This document shows positions 18,501-28,459 of a stretch of DNA of 64,000 bases, piece after piece. Below the pieces are notes generated by a model that saw only the letters and a list, made by a program, of their open reading frames with translations, was not told where the DNA came from and made no database searches. The first letter of the stretch is position 1. Every line of letters starts with the position of its first letter. The stretch is taken from contig NZ_JAUFQR010000001.1 of NCBI RefSeq assembly GCF_030409875.1, positions 2,480,001 through 2,544,000 of the forward strand. The letters run 5' to 3'. A program made the translations under genes and the position numbers. The DNA is from Chryseobacterium tructae. GTDB taxonomy: Bacteria > Bacteroidota > Bacteroidia > Flavobacteriales > Weeksellaceae.

Positions 18501-18573
18501 AAATCTGTGTAAATCCATGCAGGCTGTGGTGATATTTATTTAGCCACAGATTTTTGCAGATTTACACAGATTT
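18501..18573. repeat. inverted repeat with atctgtgtaaatc arms
   Basis: Perfect 15 bp arms aaatctgtgtaaatc (18501-18515) and gatttacacagattt (18559-18573), with inner ctgtgg / ccacag. It lies between converging genes and may terminate both, but the arm sequence is one of several hairpin repeats shared across spacers in this window. Confidence 0.75.
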
Positions 18574-18583
18574 TTTGTTAGTA

Positions 18584-19243
18584 CTATTTATCAATCACCT
18601 TGTCCGCAAAACAAAAGATATTTCCAAGCTTGATACTGGAGTAGCCATTACTTTTTATTTTAGAAGAATTGATCATAGCTTTGGCTAAAATATCAGTAGG
18701 TAAGGGTTTTTGGCTTTCCAATAACCCCAATTTATTGGCAAATTTTATAATCCTGCTGCCCAGAACTTCACCTGTTCTTTCAGAATCTTTTCGTTCCAAC
18801 ATTCCAGGTTTAAAGATGGTGATTTTATTGAAATGTAATTGTTTTACAGCTTCTTCCAGTTCGCCTTTCATTTTAGAGTAAAAGATCTTAGACTTCGGAT
18901 CGGCTCCATAAGCTGAAACAAGAATATAATCTTCCACATTATTTTCTTTGGCAGCTTTGGCAAACTCATACTGATAATCAAAGTCTACTTTTTTCTGAGC
19001 TTCTTTGCTTCCGGCATCTTTCAAAGTAGTGCCCAAACACGAAAATGCAACATCTCCTTTTACCATTCCGTTCCATTCTTCAGGTTTTTCGAAATCTACA
19101 ACATGAACATTAAGCCTGTCGTTCTCAATTCCAACAGGTTTTCGTACAAAAATATCGACTTCCTCAAAAGCCTTATCATTAAGTAGTTGATTAACCAAGT
19201 CTTTTCCTGTAGCGCCTGTAGCACCGATTACTAGAGCTTTCAT
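18584..19243 (-). CDS. NAD(P)-binding atypical SDR oxidoreductase
   Basis: A 219-residue Rossmann-fold protein of the atypical short-chain dehydrogenase (NmrA/HTATIP2-like) group: MKALVIGATGATGKDLVNQLL has the GxxGxxG nucleotide loop, followed by AFSCLGTTLKDAG, VDFDYQYEFAKAAKENNVEDYILVSAYGADP, and FYSKMKGELEEAV with the Tyr-x-x-x-Lys-like pair. The open frame continues 41 codons upstream, but that part translates a 7 bp microsatellite and is low-complexity, so I start at 19243. Substrate is unknown. Confidence 0.85.
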   Translation of the reverse strand: MKALVIGATGATGKDLVNQLLNDKAFEEVDIFVRKPVGIENDRLNVHVVDFEKPEEWNGMVKGDVAFSCLGTTLKDAGSKEAQKKVDFDYQYEFAKAAKENNVEDYILVSAYGADPKSKIFYSKMKGELEEAVKQLHFNKITIFKPGMLERKDSERTGEVLGSRIIKFANKLGLLESQKPLPTDILAKAMINSSKIKSNGYSSIKLGNIFCFADKVIDK

Positions 19244-19296
19244 AATAATGGAGTTTGATGTAATAGTATTTTCTTTCTTAAATTTACTAAATTTGA

Positions 19297-19352
19297 ATAA
19301 AAGATAAAAGATAAAAGATAAAAGATAAAAGATAAAAGATAAAAGATAAAAG
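19297..19352. repeat. 7 bp microsatellite, eight copies of ataaaag
   Basis: Eight perfect tandem copies of ataaaag, ending 54 bases upstream of the minus-strand oxidoreductase start. Because the unit is 7 bp and the tract is in the leader or promoter region, slippage would change spacing rather than reading frame. Confidence 0.95.
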
Positions 19353-19418
19353 AATACCTTAAACATCTAATCATCAATCCTAATATTTCTAATTACTATT
19401 ACTCATTACTCATAATCT

Positions 19419-19772
19419 ATGGATGCCAACGAAATACTAGACTATTGTCTTGCCAAAAAAGCAGTTACGGAAAGTTTTCCTTTTGATAACGAAACCCTTG
19501 TTCTAAAGGTAGATACCAAAATGTTTCTATTGATGGGACTGGAAAAGCAGCCTTTGTCCATTAATGTTAAGACAGATCCGGAATGGAGTGCAGAGCTTCG
19601 GGAACAGTACCCGCAGATTACCGGAGCCTATCATATGAATAAAACCCATTGGAATTCCATCTCTGTAGACGGTTTGAAAAAAGATTTGATTTTTAAATTA
19701 ATAGATCATTCTTATGATCTAGTATTTCGGTCTCTTACTAAGAAAGTTCAAAATACAATCAATAATTCTTAA
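19419..19772 (+). CDS. MmcQ/YjbR family protein
   Basis: A 117-residue protein of the MmcQ/YjbR family (CyaY-like fold, double-wing type). Signatures: EILDYCLAKKAVTESFPFDN at the N-terminus, VLKVDTKMFLLMGL, SINVKTDPEWSAELREQY, GAYHMNKTHWNSISVDG and the C-terminal helix with SYDLVFRSL. Family members are thought to bind DNA, but the role is not known. Full length, single-gene unit. Confidence 0.92.
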   Translation: MDANEILDYCLAKKAVTESFPFDNETLVLKVDTKMFLLMGLEKQPLSINVKTDPEWSAELREQYPQITGAYHMNKTHWNSISVDGLKKDLIFKLIDHSYDLVFRSLTKKVQNTINNS

Positions 19773-19873
19773 AAACGTTCAGTTGATACTTCAGCCTAAA
19801 ATCAATTCGGGTATGAATTTTGTTGTCAAATATCTGTGAAATATTAAATACACATTAATTAAAATAAGAATAT

Positions 19874-20356
19874 ATGAAAAATCACCTTTTATTATTCATG
19901 GCAGCGGGGGCACTAACTTTATCAAGCTGTAATAAAACTGAGAAAAAAGATCAGATCGTTACTCCTGAAACCACTGAGAATATGAAGTCAGAAAATCTTA
20001 AGATTGAATTTACAGGAACAGATAAATTTATGATCAAGAATCCAAAGCTTAAAGTGAGCTTATATGGAGTAAGTGAAGGGCTACAGGATGCTCCTGCAAC
20101 CTTAATTACTGAAAAAGAATTTGAAGGAAAAACAATTCCTTTTACCATTGAATTGCCAGTACCACAGGATGCAGAAAGCAAAATCAATCCAAAACCTACC
20201 AATGGAGTAAAATATTATATTGCTACTGAATGGGATTCTGACGGCAACGGAAAGGCCAATGAAAAAGGAGATGTCTTTATTGACCACGATAAAGCTTTTC
20301 CTACTGTAAAATTAAATAGTGACACTCAAAAAATCTATGTCAAGATTTTGAAATAA
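19874..20356 (+). CDS. hypothetical lipoprotein
   Basis: A 160-residue lipoprotein: signal with lipobox LSSC (Cys19), a KTEKKDQ spacer, then a compact beta-rich domain (LKIEFTGTDKFMIKNPKLKVSLYG; IPFTIELPVPQDAESKI; YYIATEWDSDGNGKANEKGDVFIDHDK). The pattern of strands with a DxDxNG-like acidic loop (DSDGNGK) could bind Ca2+. It is closed by a strong hairpin shared with ribF. Function unknown. Confidence 0.75.
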   Translation: MKNHLLLFMAAGALTLSSCNKTEKKDQIVTPETTENMKSENLKIEFTGTDKFMIKNPKLKVSLYGVSEGLQDAPATLITEKEFEGKTIPFTIELPVPQDAESKINPKPTNGVKYYIATEWDSDGNGKANEKGDVFIDHDKAFPTVKLNSDTQKIYVKILK

Positions 20357-20361
20357 AAACA

Positions 20362-20393
20362 AAAAAGGCTATTCATCACTGAATAGCCTTTTT
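20362..20393. terminator. bidirectional Rho-independent terminator
   Basis: Stem aaaaaggctattca / tgaatagccttttt (14 pairs) with loop tcac, between the converging lipoprotein gene and ribF; A- and T-tracts on both sides serve both strands. Confidence 0.9.
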
Positions 20394-20400
20394 CTCTATC

Positions 20401-21321
20401 TTAAAAATTAAATTCTTCTGTTAGCCGCTTGTCCTCATCAAGTCGTTCAATAAGTTTTTCCAATCCTTCAAATTTGATTTCATCATGAAGAAACTCTCTG
20501 AATCTCACCGTAACCTTTTCATCATAGATATCATCATTAAAATCAAGGATATATACTTCAACTGTTAATTTTTCTCCATTTACCGTAGGGTTGGTTCCGA
20601 TGCTCAGCATTCCTTTATATTGCTGGCCTTTTACTTCCACTTCAACAATATAAGCACCTTTTTTAGGTAAAAGTTTGATAGATTCAGTATCAATATTGGC
20701 TGTTGGATATCCAATGGTTCTTCCGATTTTTTTTCCATGAACTACAGTTCCGGAAACAGGGTAAGCATACCCCAACATTTCATTGGCCTCTTTAATATTC
20801 CCTGTTAAAAGAGCATTACGAACCTTGGTAGAGCTGATGTTATTCTCATGAATATTAATGGCTTCCATTTGTTCCACTTCAAAATCAAGTTCTTTAGATA
20901 ACTCTTGAAGTAGTTCAAAATTTCCGCTTTTATTTTTTCCGAATGAATGGTCGTATCCTATAATAAGGTATTTTACATTCAGTTTATCAATCAGAATCTG
21001 ACGTACAAATTCTTCTCCGGTAAGGTTTCTGAATTCTTCATCAAACTCTTTCAGGAACAAATTATCAATATTATATTTTTCAATACGTTGTTGCTTTTCC
21101 TGTATGGTATTCAGAAGCTTTAAATCTTCATTAGGATTAAAAACAAACCTTGGATGTGGCCAGAAAGTAAGAATGGCAGTTTCCAGATTGTTTTCTGTTC
21201 CTACTTTAATCAATTCATCGATAATACTTTTGTGCCCAAGATGTACTCCGTCAAACATACCTAAAGACAATGCTAGAGGCTTCTGAGAGGAATAATCTTT
21301 AAAATTCTTGAAAACTTTCAA
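20401..21321 (-). CDS. ribF: bifunctional riboflavin kinase / FAD synthetase
   Basis: RibF phosphorylates riboflavin to FMN and adenylates FMN to FAD in the cytosol. The N-terminal FAD synthetase domain shows LSLGMFDGVHLGHKSII and the SSTKVRNALLTGN segment; the C-terminal kinase domain shows VHGKKIGRTIGYPTANI and the LSIGTNPTV and YDEKVTVRFREFLHDE motifs. About 306 residues. I start at the TTG at 21321 because the upstream in-frame TTG at 21342 overlaps the -7 promoter element and would lie before the mRNA start; this gives MKVFKNFKDYSSQ. It converges with a lipoprotein gene and shares a terminator. Confidence 0.93.
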   Translation of the reverse strand: MKVFKNFKDYSSQKPLALSLGMFDGVHLGHKSIIDELIKVGTENNLETAILTFWPHPRFVFNPNEDLKLLNTIQEKQQRIEKYNIDNLFLKEFDEEFRNLTGEEFVRQILIDKLNVKYLIIGYDHSFGKNKSGNFELLQELSKELDFEVEQMEAINIHENNISSTKVRNALLTGNIKEANEMLGYAYPVSGTVVHGKKIGRTIGYPTANIDTESIKLLPKKGAYIVEVEVKGQQYKGMLSIGTNPTVNGEKLTVEVYILDFNDDIYDEKVTVRFREFLHDEIKFEGLEKLIERLDEDKRLTEEFNF

Positions 21322-21339
21322 AACGGAAAAATTTGATTG

Positions 21340-21347
21340 CAAATATA
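21340..21347 (-). promoter_or_regulatory. -7 promoter element of ribF
   Basis: Minus-strand TATATTTG, an exact TAnnTTTG match, 18 bases upstream of the TTG chosen as ribF start. No clear TTTG at the -33 distance. Confidence 0.55.
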
Positions 21348-21405
21348 AAGCCTTTATTTTGAATGCAGCGATTGTGAATAGGGGAAATTGAAATTATGAA
21401 AATAG

Positions 21406-23118
<1,713 letters not shown>

Positions 23119-23166
23119 TAAATTAGACACAAGATACCAGATAGCAGACATGGGACTTTAACGTTG

Positions 23167-23190
23167 TCTGAAATCTGAAATCTGAAATCT
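23167..23190. repeat. 7 bp microsatellite, three copies of tctgaaa
   Basis: Three tandem tctgaaa copies plus a partial fourth, in the 88-base spacer between atpD and atpC and ending 16 bases before the atpC ATG. Confidence 0.85.
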
Positions 23191-23206
23191 TCAAATCTAA
23201 ATTAAA

Positions 23207-23488
23207 ATGAATATAAAAATATTAACACCAGAATACGTAGTTTTTGAAGGAGAAGTAAACTCAGTATTATTGCCTGGAAAAAATGGTGAATTCCACATCA
23301 TGAAAAACCACGCAGGAATCGTTTCTTCTTTAGTTGGTGGGAAAGTAAAGCTTTTTACTAATTCAGTAGATGAAGCTTTCGCTAAAAACCTAACCAAAGA
23401 AAATGATAAAGACTCTGTTTTTTCATATTCTATCAAGAGCGGTGTTGTGGAATTTAATCATAACAAAGGAATTATCCTTTGCGAATAA
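23207..23488 (+). CDS. atpC: F-type ATP synthase epsilon subunit (short form)
   Basis: Epsilon subunit of F1, part of the rotor that couples the c-ring to the beta subunits. Only 93 residues: the N-terminal beta-sandwich is complete (MNIKILTPEYVVFEGEVNSVLLPGKNGEFHI, NHAGIVSSLVGGKV, YSIKSGVVEFNHNKGIILCE), but the C-terminal pair of inhibitory helices found in E. coli (about 139 residues) is absent, as is common in Bacteroidota. Its inhibitory control of ATPase activity is therefore probably missing. Lies 88 bases after atpD and ends at a terminator. Confidence 0.95.
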   Translation: MNIKILTPEYVVFEGEVNSVLLPGKNGEFHIMKNHAGIVSSLVGGKVKLFTNSVDEAFAKNLTKENDKDSVFSYSIKSGVVEFNHNKGIILCE

Positions 23489-23514
23489 TTAAATGAAAAG
23501 CTAAATATATTTTC

Positions 23515-23545
23515 AAAAAAGTGTAACTTTGGTTACACTTTTTTT
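23515..23545 (+). terminator. Rho-independent terminator after atpC
   Basis: A-run plus gtgtaac / gttacac stem with loop tttg and a T7 tail. Confidence 0.9.
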
Positions 23546-23578
23546 ATTTTATTTCAAGTCATGTAAAAATCTGATTCT

Positions 23579-24397
23579 ATGAAGAAAAATATAATCATAT
23601 TCTTTACAATTTTGAGTGCATGCCTCAATGCTCAAAATATTAAAACCAAAAGAGGAATTATCAATTTAGATGGCGTTCCAGTGGCTAAAATTTCAAATAA
23701 ATCCAATGAATATACTTTCATGGATCTAAAGGAAACACCCTTATACACTATAAAATTTATTGATAAAAGTATTGTAGACTCTGTAAGAGACAGCTATATT
23801 CAGGTCAATAGAGTATACAATAGGGATAAAACCATCGAAGTGGATTATACCTCACCTTCTGCATTTTCTGGGGAAGAGAGATCGGCTGTCTACACTTCTG
23901 TGAAAGACTTTAAAATCATTGATAATAAAGGTATCAATGTGAAAACTCTTGATGAGTTGTTTTCAAATGTTCCCAAAAGAAAATTGGATAGTAAGACCAA
24001 AGATGCCTATACGATCAGAAAAAAGATCGATAAAATGAATCTTGAGGTAAATAAAGTAGGAGAGATCCTCAGCAATGGGGTTCCTGTAGGATATTTTACC
24101 AATTTACCTGTAAGTTTTGGTTCAGATGATAAGATCCAGGAAAAGAGTTTTATAGATATTGAAATCTATGATGCCAAAAGTAAGCTCATTGGGAAATATA
24201 TTACGACAACTAAACAGCTAAAAACAGCTGGCGGAAAGTCTTTCACTCTTTTCAGAGAAATGTCTGGAAGAGCCTCAATTTTAAAGTATCCAACTTATAA
24301 AGCTCTTGCAGAACGTATGGCCATTATGGATCCAAATTTTATTAAAATTCAGGAAAAAGTATCTGTAGGGCCTGTTACAAAAGATAGTCCTAATTAA
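23579..24397 (+). CDS. hypothetical exported protein
   Basis: A 272-residue protein with a signal peptide ending in LNAQ. The mature part is Lys-rich with alternating strands and two similar sections: GIINLDGVPVAKISNKSNEYTFMDLKETPLYTIKF and VGEILSNGVPVGYFTNLPVSF, each with a GVPV turn, suggesting an internal duplication. There is no recognisable family motif. Single-gene unit with a terminator hairpin after it. Function unknown. Confidence 0.7.
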   Translation: MKKNIIIFFTILSACLNAQNIKTKRGIINLDGVPVAKISNKSNEYTFMDLKETPLYTIKFIDKSIVDSVRDSYIQVNRVYNRDKTIEVDYTSPSAFSGEERSAVYTSVKDFKIIDNKGINVKTLDELFSNVPKRKLDSKTKDAYTIRKKIDKMNLEVNKVGEILSNGVPVGYFTNLPVSFGSDDKIQEKSFIDIEIYDAKSKLIGKYITTTKQLKTAGGKSFTLFREMSGRASILKYPTYKALAERMAIMDPNFIKIQEKVSVGPVTKDSPN

Positions 24398-24417
24398 ATT
24401 TAGCTAAAAAACATATG

Positions 24418-24454
24418 ATAAAACCTTGGAAAGATTTTCTGAGGTTTTATATTT
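24418..24454 (+). terminator. probable terminator hairpin
   Basis: Stem ataaaacct / aggttttat with a 15-base loop, 20 bases after the preceding stop codon; the tail is only moderately T-rich. Confidence 0.55.
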
Positions 24455-24480
24455 ACTAATATTTTGAAAATAGATCTTCT

Positions 24481-24525
24481 ATTCGTGCATTCGTGGTGTA
24501 TATTTTTTGCCACTAATGCACGAAT
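24481..24525. repeat. attcgtgcattcgtgg inverted repeat, copy 1
   Basis: Arms attcgtgcattcgtgg and ccactaatgcacgaat pair with one mismatch; same family as 27366-27409. Confidence 0.85.
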
Positions 24526-24721
24526 TTTCTTTTTCCTGGATATAAATAATGATATAATATTCAGTGAAATCAGTGGCATCTGTAAGAACCCTTTTAGTAG
24601 AATTTTATCATTCTGAAAAGAATCCCACTATTGCATTTTAAAATAAGAGGCTGAATTCCTGTAGAATGACAAAGATTGTGTATATGTTGTTTTAACAGAT
24701 ATAATAGAAATGTAAATGCTA

Positions 24722-24784
24722 TTCAATAGAAACGGGCTTTAGCCCGTTTTATAATAAGCATAAAATTCCATTGGCTTTAGCCAA
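24722..24784. repeat. twin-hairpin dispersed repeat (gggctttagccc), copy 1
   Basis: Two hairpins in series, aaacgggc-ttta-gcccgttt (24730-24749) and ttggc-ttta-gccaa (24771-24784), both with a ttta loop. The whole unit, including the leading attcaatag, recurs at 45174-45236. Confidence 0.85.
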
Positions 24785-25002
24785 AACCTATAAAAATTTT
24801 GTCTATAGTTTTAATAAGTTTCTTTTTATTCTGAAAGAATATACACAAAGTAATGAATGAAATTATGATTCAGATTCCTACGAAAAGATAAACATGCAGA
24901 TTATTTTTTATTTTGGAAAATTCATCTGCGTTATCAGCAAAATCAGCGCGAGAAAAAAAAAAATCATTAATTAGAAAATCCCTGAGAAAAATCATCACAA
25001 TT

Positions 25003-27198
25003 TTACAAACTCAAAATCACCCCATTTTCCTTCAATTGCTGCATCGGTTTTGAGAACCAAAACAATTCAAAATCTTCAAAATTCTCCTCAAATTGAGTCT
25101 TAAGTTGTTGAGCTGTAGGTTTTTTCTGATTGTCTATAGAGTGTTCTTCCAGAATAGTCATCAGCCATTCCGCTTTGTCCTGTTCCATTTCAACCTTTAC
25201 AATATTGGTTTTTAAATGAAATGTAAGAAGCGTATATGTACCAGAATATTTCTTTTTATTTTTTACGCGATTCTCAGCGATTACATTTTTGGTTAAAAAG
25301 ACAACTTTTGAATTGGCCTTAAATTTAAAATCTTCATCCTCCAGTAAGCTATCGTGAATATAATCGGGATGAATGGTTGTTCTCGGAATTTTAAAATCAA
25401 ACCATTCCTGAAGGGGAAGTTCAAAGTTGATTCCGTGCATATAGTTGAACAAAGATTTTTTTAAACCTGAACTAAATTTATCATGATTGATTCCGGTCTT
25501 GTCTGTAAAATCGATATCATTATTAGCAAATAGGATTTCCTGTTTGATTGGAGTAACTCCAAACTCTTCTGGGTTCAATCCAACAGGCGAATGGGCGGTC
25601 ATGGCGAACTGATGCCAAAAACCACTTTGTAAAATTCCCATTTCAAATAACTGACGAATCATTTCCATGGAGTCAATCGTTTCCTGAATGGTTTGTGTTG
25701 GGTAGCCATACATCAAGTAAGCATGGATCATAACTCCGGCTTCTGTAAAATTTCTTGTCACTTTTGCAACTTGTTCCACAGAAATTCCTTTATCAATTAA
25801 TTTTAATAAACGATCACTGGCTACTTCCAATCCACCGGAAACGGCAACACAACCTGAAAGCTTTAATAAATAGCATAAATCGCGGGTGAAGCTTTTTTCA
25901 AAACGAATATTAGTCCACCACGTAACCACGAGATTTCTACGAAGAATTTCAAGGGCAACTTCTCTCATTAAGGCTGGTGGCGCAGCTTCATCTACAAAAT
26001 GGAAGCCGGTTTCACCTGTTGTCTTAATAAGTTCTTCCATTCTGTCAACCAGAATTTTGGCGGAGATAGGTTCGTAGATTTTAATGTAATCTAAAGAAAT
26101 ATCACAAAAAGTACATTTTCCCCAATAACATCCGTGAGCCATGGTTAGCTTATTCCATCTTCCATCACTCCATAAACTGTGCATTGGATTGGCAATCTCA
26201 ATAACTGAAATATATTGATCCAGCCTTAGATCCGTATAATCCGGAGTACCAATATCTGCCTGCTTATAATCATGTCTTTTGGTGGTGTTTTTATAAACAA
26301 CTTCATGATTTTCAATTAAAAATGTTCTCTTATATTCAGATTCTTTGTTGTGTTCAGGGTGACAAACATTTTCACACAAAAGTTCAAGAGGAAGTTCACC
26401 ATCATCCAACGTTATAAAATCAAAAAATTCAAATACTCTTTGATCTTTGATTTCTCTTAATTCTGTATTGGGAAAACCACCACCCATTGCAATTTTAATG
26501 TGTGGAAAATTTTTCTTTATAAACTGTGCACATCTGAATGCTGAATATAAATTACCAGGAAAAGGAATCGAAAAACAAACTAATTTAGGCTGAATCGTTT
26601 TTATTTTTCCACGAAGAATGGTTAAAGTAAAATCATCGATAAATGTTTGATGATCAGATAACTTTGAGTATAACTCATCAAAGGAATTAGCACTTTTACC
26701 AAGACGTTCCGCATATCTGCTGAATCCGAAATCAGCATCAATATTTTCAACAATATAATCTGAAATATCTTCCAGATATAACGTTGAAAGATGCTTTGCT
26801 TTATCTTGAAGTCCCATATTTCCAAAAGCAAATTCCATATCGTCCAATTGGTTGAAACGGGAAGCTTCCGGAAGAAAATTCATGCTGCAGATCTGTCTTG
26901 CCAGCGTTGGGCTTTTCCCTTGTAAAAAAGGAATAACCTGATCGATGGTTTTTAAATATTCTTCTCTTAGTGCATAAATTCTCTGAGAGTTTTCAGAAAT
27001 ATTCTGAAGGTCAACTTCTTTATTGAAAACCTTTTGCAGTCCACCTTTTGAAAATAGCTCCAAAATAACATCTATTCCCAAATCGATCTGATAACTGGAA
27101 ATATTTTTAGTATTTAAAAACCCTTTAATATAAGCTGTTGCCGGATAAGGAGTATTAAGTTGGGTAAAGGGCGGAGTAATAAGAAGTAGGTCTTTCAA
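25003..27198 (-). CDS. B12-binding-type radical SAM protein
   Basis: A 731-residue radical SAM enzyme with a B12-binding-like N-terminal half (DLLLITPPFTQLNTPYPATAYIKG; KLVCFSIPFPGNLYSAFRCAQ; HIKIAMGGGFPNTELREIKD). The SAM cluster motif is near residue 356: CYWGKCTFC, that is C-x4-C-x2-C, followed by VDEAAPPALM and a GGLEVASDRLL segment. It probably transforms an unreactive carbon; the substrate is unknown. A -7 element lies just upstream. The gene is isolated between repeat-rich spacers, so its neighbours give no clue. Confidence 0.85.
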   Translation of the reverse strand: MKDLLLITPPFTQLNTPYPATAYIKGFLNTKNISSYQIDLGIDVILELFSKGGLQKVFNKEVDLQNISENSQRIYALREEYLKTIDQVIPFLQGKSPTLARQICSMNFLPEASRFNQLDDMEFAFGNMGLQDKAKHLSTLYLEDISDYIVENIDADFGFSRYAERLGKSANSFDELYSKLSDHQTFIDDFTLTILRGKIKTIQPKLVCFSIPFPGNLYSAFRCAQFIKKNFPHIKIAMGGGFPNTELREIKDQRVFEFFDFITLDDGELPLELLCENVCHPEHNKESEYKRTFLIENHEVVYKNTTKRHDYKQADIGTPDYTDLRLDQYISVIEIANPMHSLWSDGRWNKLTMAHGCYWGKCTFCDISLDYIKIYEPISAKILVDRMEELIKTTGETGFHFVDEAAPPALMREVALEILRRNLVVTWWTNIRFEKSFTRDLCYLLKLSGCVAVSGGLEVASDRLLKLIDKGISVEQVAKVTRNFTEAGVMIHAYLMYGYPTQTIQETIDSMEMIRQLFEMGILQSGFWHQFAMTAHSPVGLNPEEFGVTPIKQEILFANNDIDFTDKTGINHDKFSSGLKKSLFNYMHGINFELPLQEWFDFKIPRTTIHPDYIHDSLLEDEDFKFKANSKVVFLTKNVIAENRVKNKKKYSGTYTLLTFHLKTNIVKVEMEQDKAEWLMTILEEHSIDNQKKPTAQQLKTQFEENFEDFELFWFSKPMQQLKENGVILSL

Positions 27199-27211
27199 CA
27201 GAAATTTTTTG

Positions 27212-27219
27212 CAAAGTTA
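27212..27219 (-). promoter_or_regulatory. -7 promoter element of the radical SAM gene
   Basis: Minus-strand TAACTTTG (TAnnTTTG), 13 bases upstream of the start codon at 27198; no TTTG at the -33 distance. Confidence 0.5.
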
Positions 27220-27365
27220 TTCTAAAGTTTTTTTAGAAAAAAATTTTTTGCTCTGATTATAAACAGGGTTGAAATAATACCTTCCTACTTTAAATTATTC
27301 TATCACAGGTCTCACAGATTTTGCAGATCATCATATAGTGTTAGAGTACTATTACATAATGAAAA

Positions 27366-27409
27366 ATTCGTGCATTCGTGGCAAAAATATCTGCCACGAA
27401 TGCACGAAT
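27366..27409. repeat. attcgtgcattcgtggca inverted repeat, copy 2
   Basis: Perfect 18 bp arms (27366-27383 and 27392-27409) around an 8-base loop. Same family as 24481-24525, so the two copies flank the radical SAM gene. Confidence 0.9.
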
Positions 27410-27652
27410 TAAATAGCCTAGGTGTACAAATTTTCAAGTAAGCTATTTGGATTTTGTTTTGACACAAAGTTTTTTATAACTAAGCTGAATATTTCAAGGA
27501 AGCAAAAGATGGAATCAATTTCATTGATTCTAATTAAGCGAGCGCATAGTCATACAGCTTCTTCAAAGACGAAGTCGGTTACTTAGCTCTCTAAAATAAA
27601 GCATTAGAATCATTTTAGCTTTACGTTTTTAAAAAACTATAAAAATAAAGAA

Positions 27653-28405
27653 TTATTTAAATACAGTATCAGCAGGGTTACTACTGATGAAATTAAGAAA
27701 AGATTCCTCGTCGAAATATCCATTTTCATCTATAATTTCAGGACATAAGAATTCCGCCTCATTAGAACCATCCAAACTTATATTTTCAATAAATTTTCCT
27801 GCTTGTCCCTTAATTTCATTGTGCAGACTTATTAGATATTTTGAATGTATACTGCCTTCTGCAACTGTATAGTGCCCATTTTCTGCAATAAGAGAAGTTG
27901 TAATATCTCCAGCAGCATACGTTTCATGATCATTTGAAGATGCTCCAAACAAAATATCAGCGGAAAGTGATCCAGAGCAGTAAAGAGAACCGTTTACGAT
28001 GATATGTTTAGCGTTGATATTTCCTAGGACAATAAGGACAATGTAGTCTTCAATAAAAAGATCTCCGGAAAGGTGAATATCTTTATCAAAAAGAATGACT
28101 TTATATCCTTCTCCATCTTCGGTTACTAAATCAAGTGTGGTTGAGACTTCATTTTCTGCAAAGATTATTGTAGGAAGTTCATCTTCATCTGGTTGTAAAG
28201 AAGTTGTTTTTATCTTTTCAGCGGTTTCTTTATCCAGCATTTCAAGAAATTCTGAAAGATCTTCTTCATTGAAAGACTGATCTCCAAACAGGGTAAAATC
28301 CAAAGTGGAAGAAACTGTGGAATAAAAATCTTCTGACTGATTTTTCAGACAGGTATATAGTTGATCCTTTGTGAGTTGTTGTAATTCTTTCATAAACTTA
28401 GCCAT
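27653..28405 (-). CDS. beta-helix-like protein related to the 32.4 kb gene
   Basis: A 250-residue acidic cytosolic protein of unknown function. Residues 1-95 are helical; residues about 105-215 form a run of short strand-turn units (VLIVLGNINAKHIIVNGSLY, CSGSLSADILFGASSNDHE, TYAAGDITTSLIAENGHYTV), like the stacked turns of bactofilin or other polymer-forming proteins. The same ordered motifs occur in the 519-residue protein at 32388-33947: VLG-x-L/I-x-A-x-x-x-IV-x-G, then Y-x-x-G-x-L, then an IA-x-x-G-x-Y stretch. There is no signal peptide. A scaffold or binding role is only a structural guess. Confidence 0.65.
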   Translation of the reverse strand: MAKFMKELQQLTKDQLYTCLKNQSEDFYSTVSSTLDFTLFGDQSFNEEDLSEFLEMLDKETAEKIKTTSLQPDEDELPTIIFAENEVSTTLDLVTEDGEGYKVILFDKDIHLSGDLFIEDYIVLIVLGNINAKHIIVNGSLYCSGSLSADILFGASSNDHETYAAGDITTSLIAENGHYTVAEGSIHSKYLISLHNEIKGQAGKFIENISLDGSNEAEFLCPEIIDENGYFDEESFLNFISSNPADTVFK

Positions 28406-28459
28406 ATCGCACCTACTTTCTAAAAAATAGATAGATGCAATATAAGCAGATAAGTTTTG

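Larger units (their letters stand above)
24398..25002. other. 605-base intergenic region of hairpin repeats
   Basis: No supportable gene. It holds the terminator of the preceding gene, an inverted repeat, a twin-hairpin element, and degenerate copies of other dispersed words (tcattctgaaaagaatccc near 24609, ctgcgttatcagcaaaatca near 24928). The AT-rich remainder has no promoter that I can support. Confidence 0.7.
27199..27652. other. 454-base intergenic region with repeats
   Basis: No gene. It contains the -7 element of the radical SAM gene, a cacagattttgcagatc word (near 27310), a perfect 18 bp inverted repeat and an unassigned segment (about 27480-27600). Confidence 0.7.

Noticed and set aside
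19244..19366. N-terminal extension of the oxidoreductase
   Set aside because: It translates the 7 bp microsatellite and is low-complexity hydrophobic; the Rossmann motif starts exactly at 19243.
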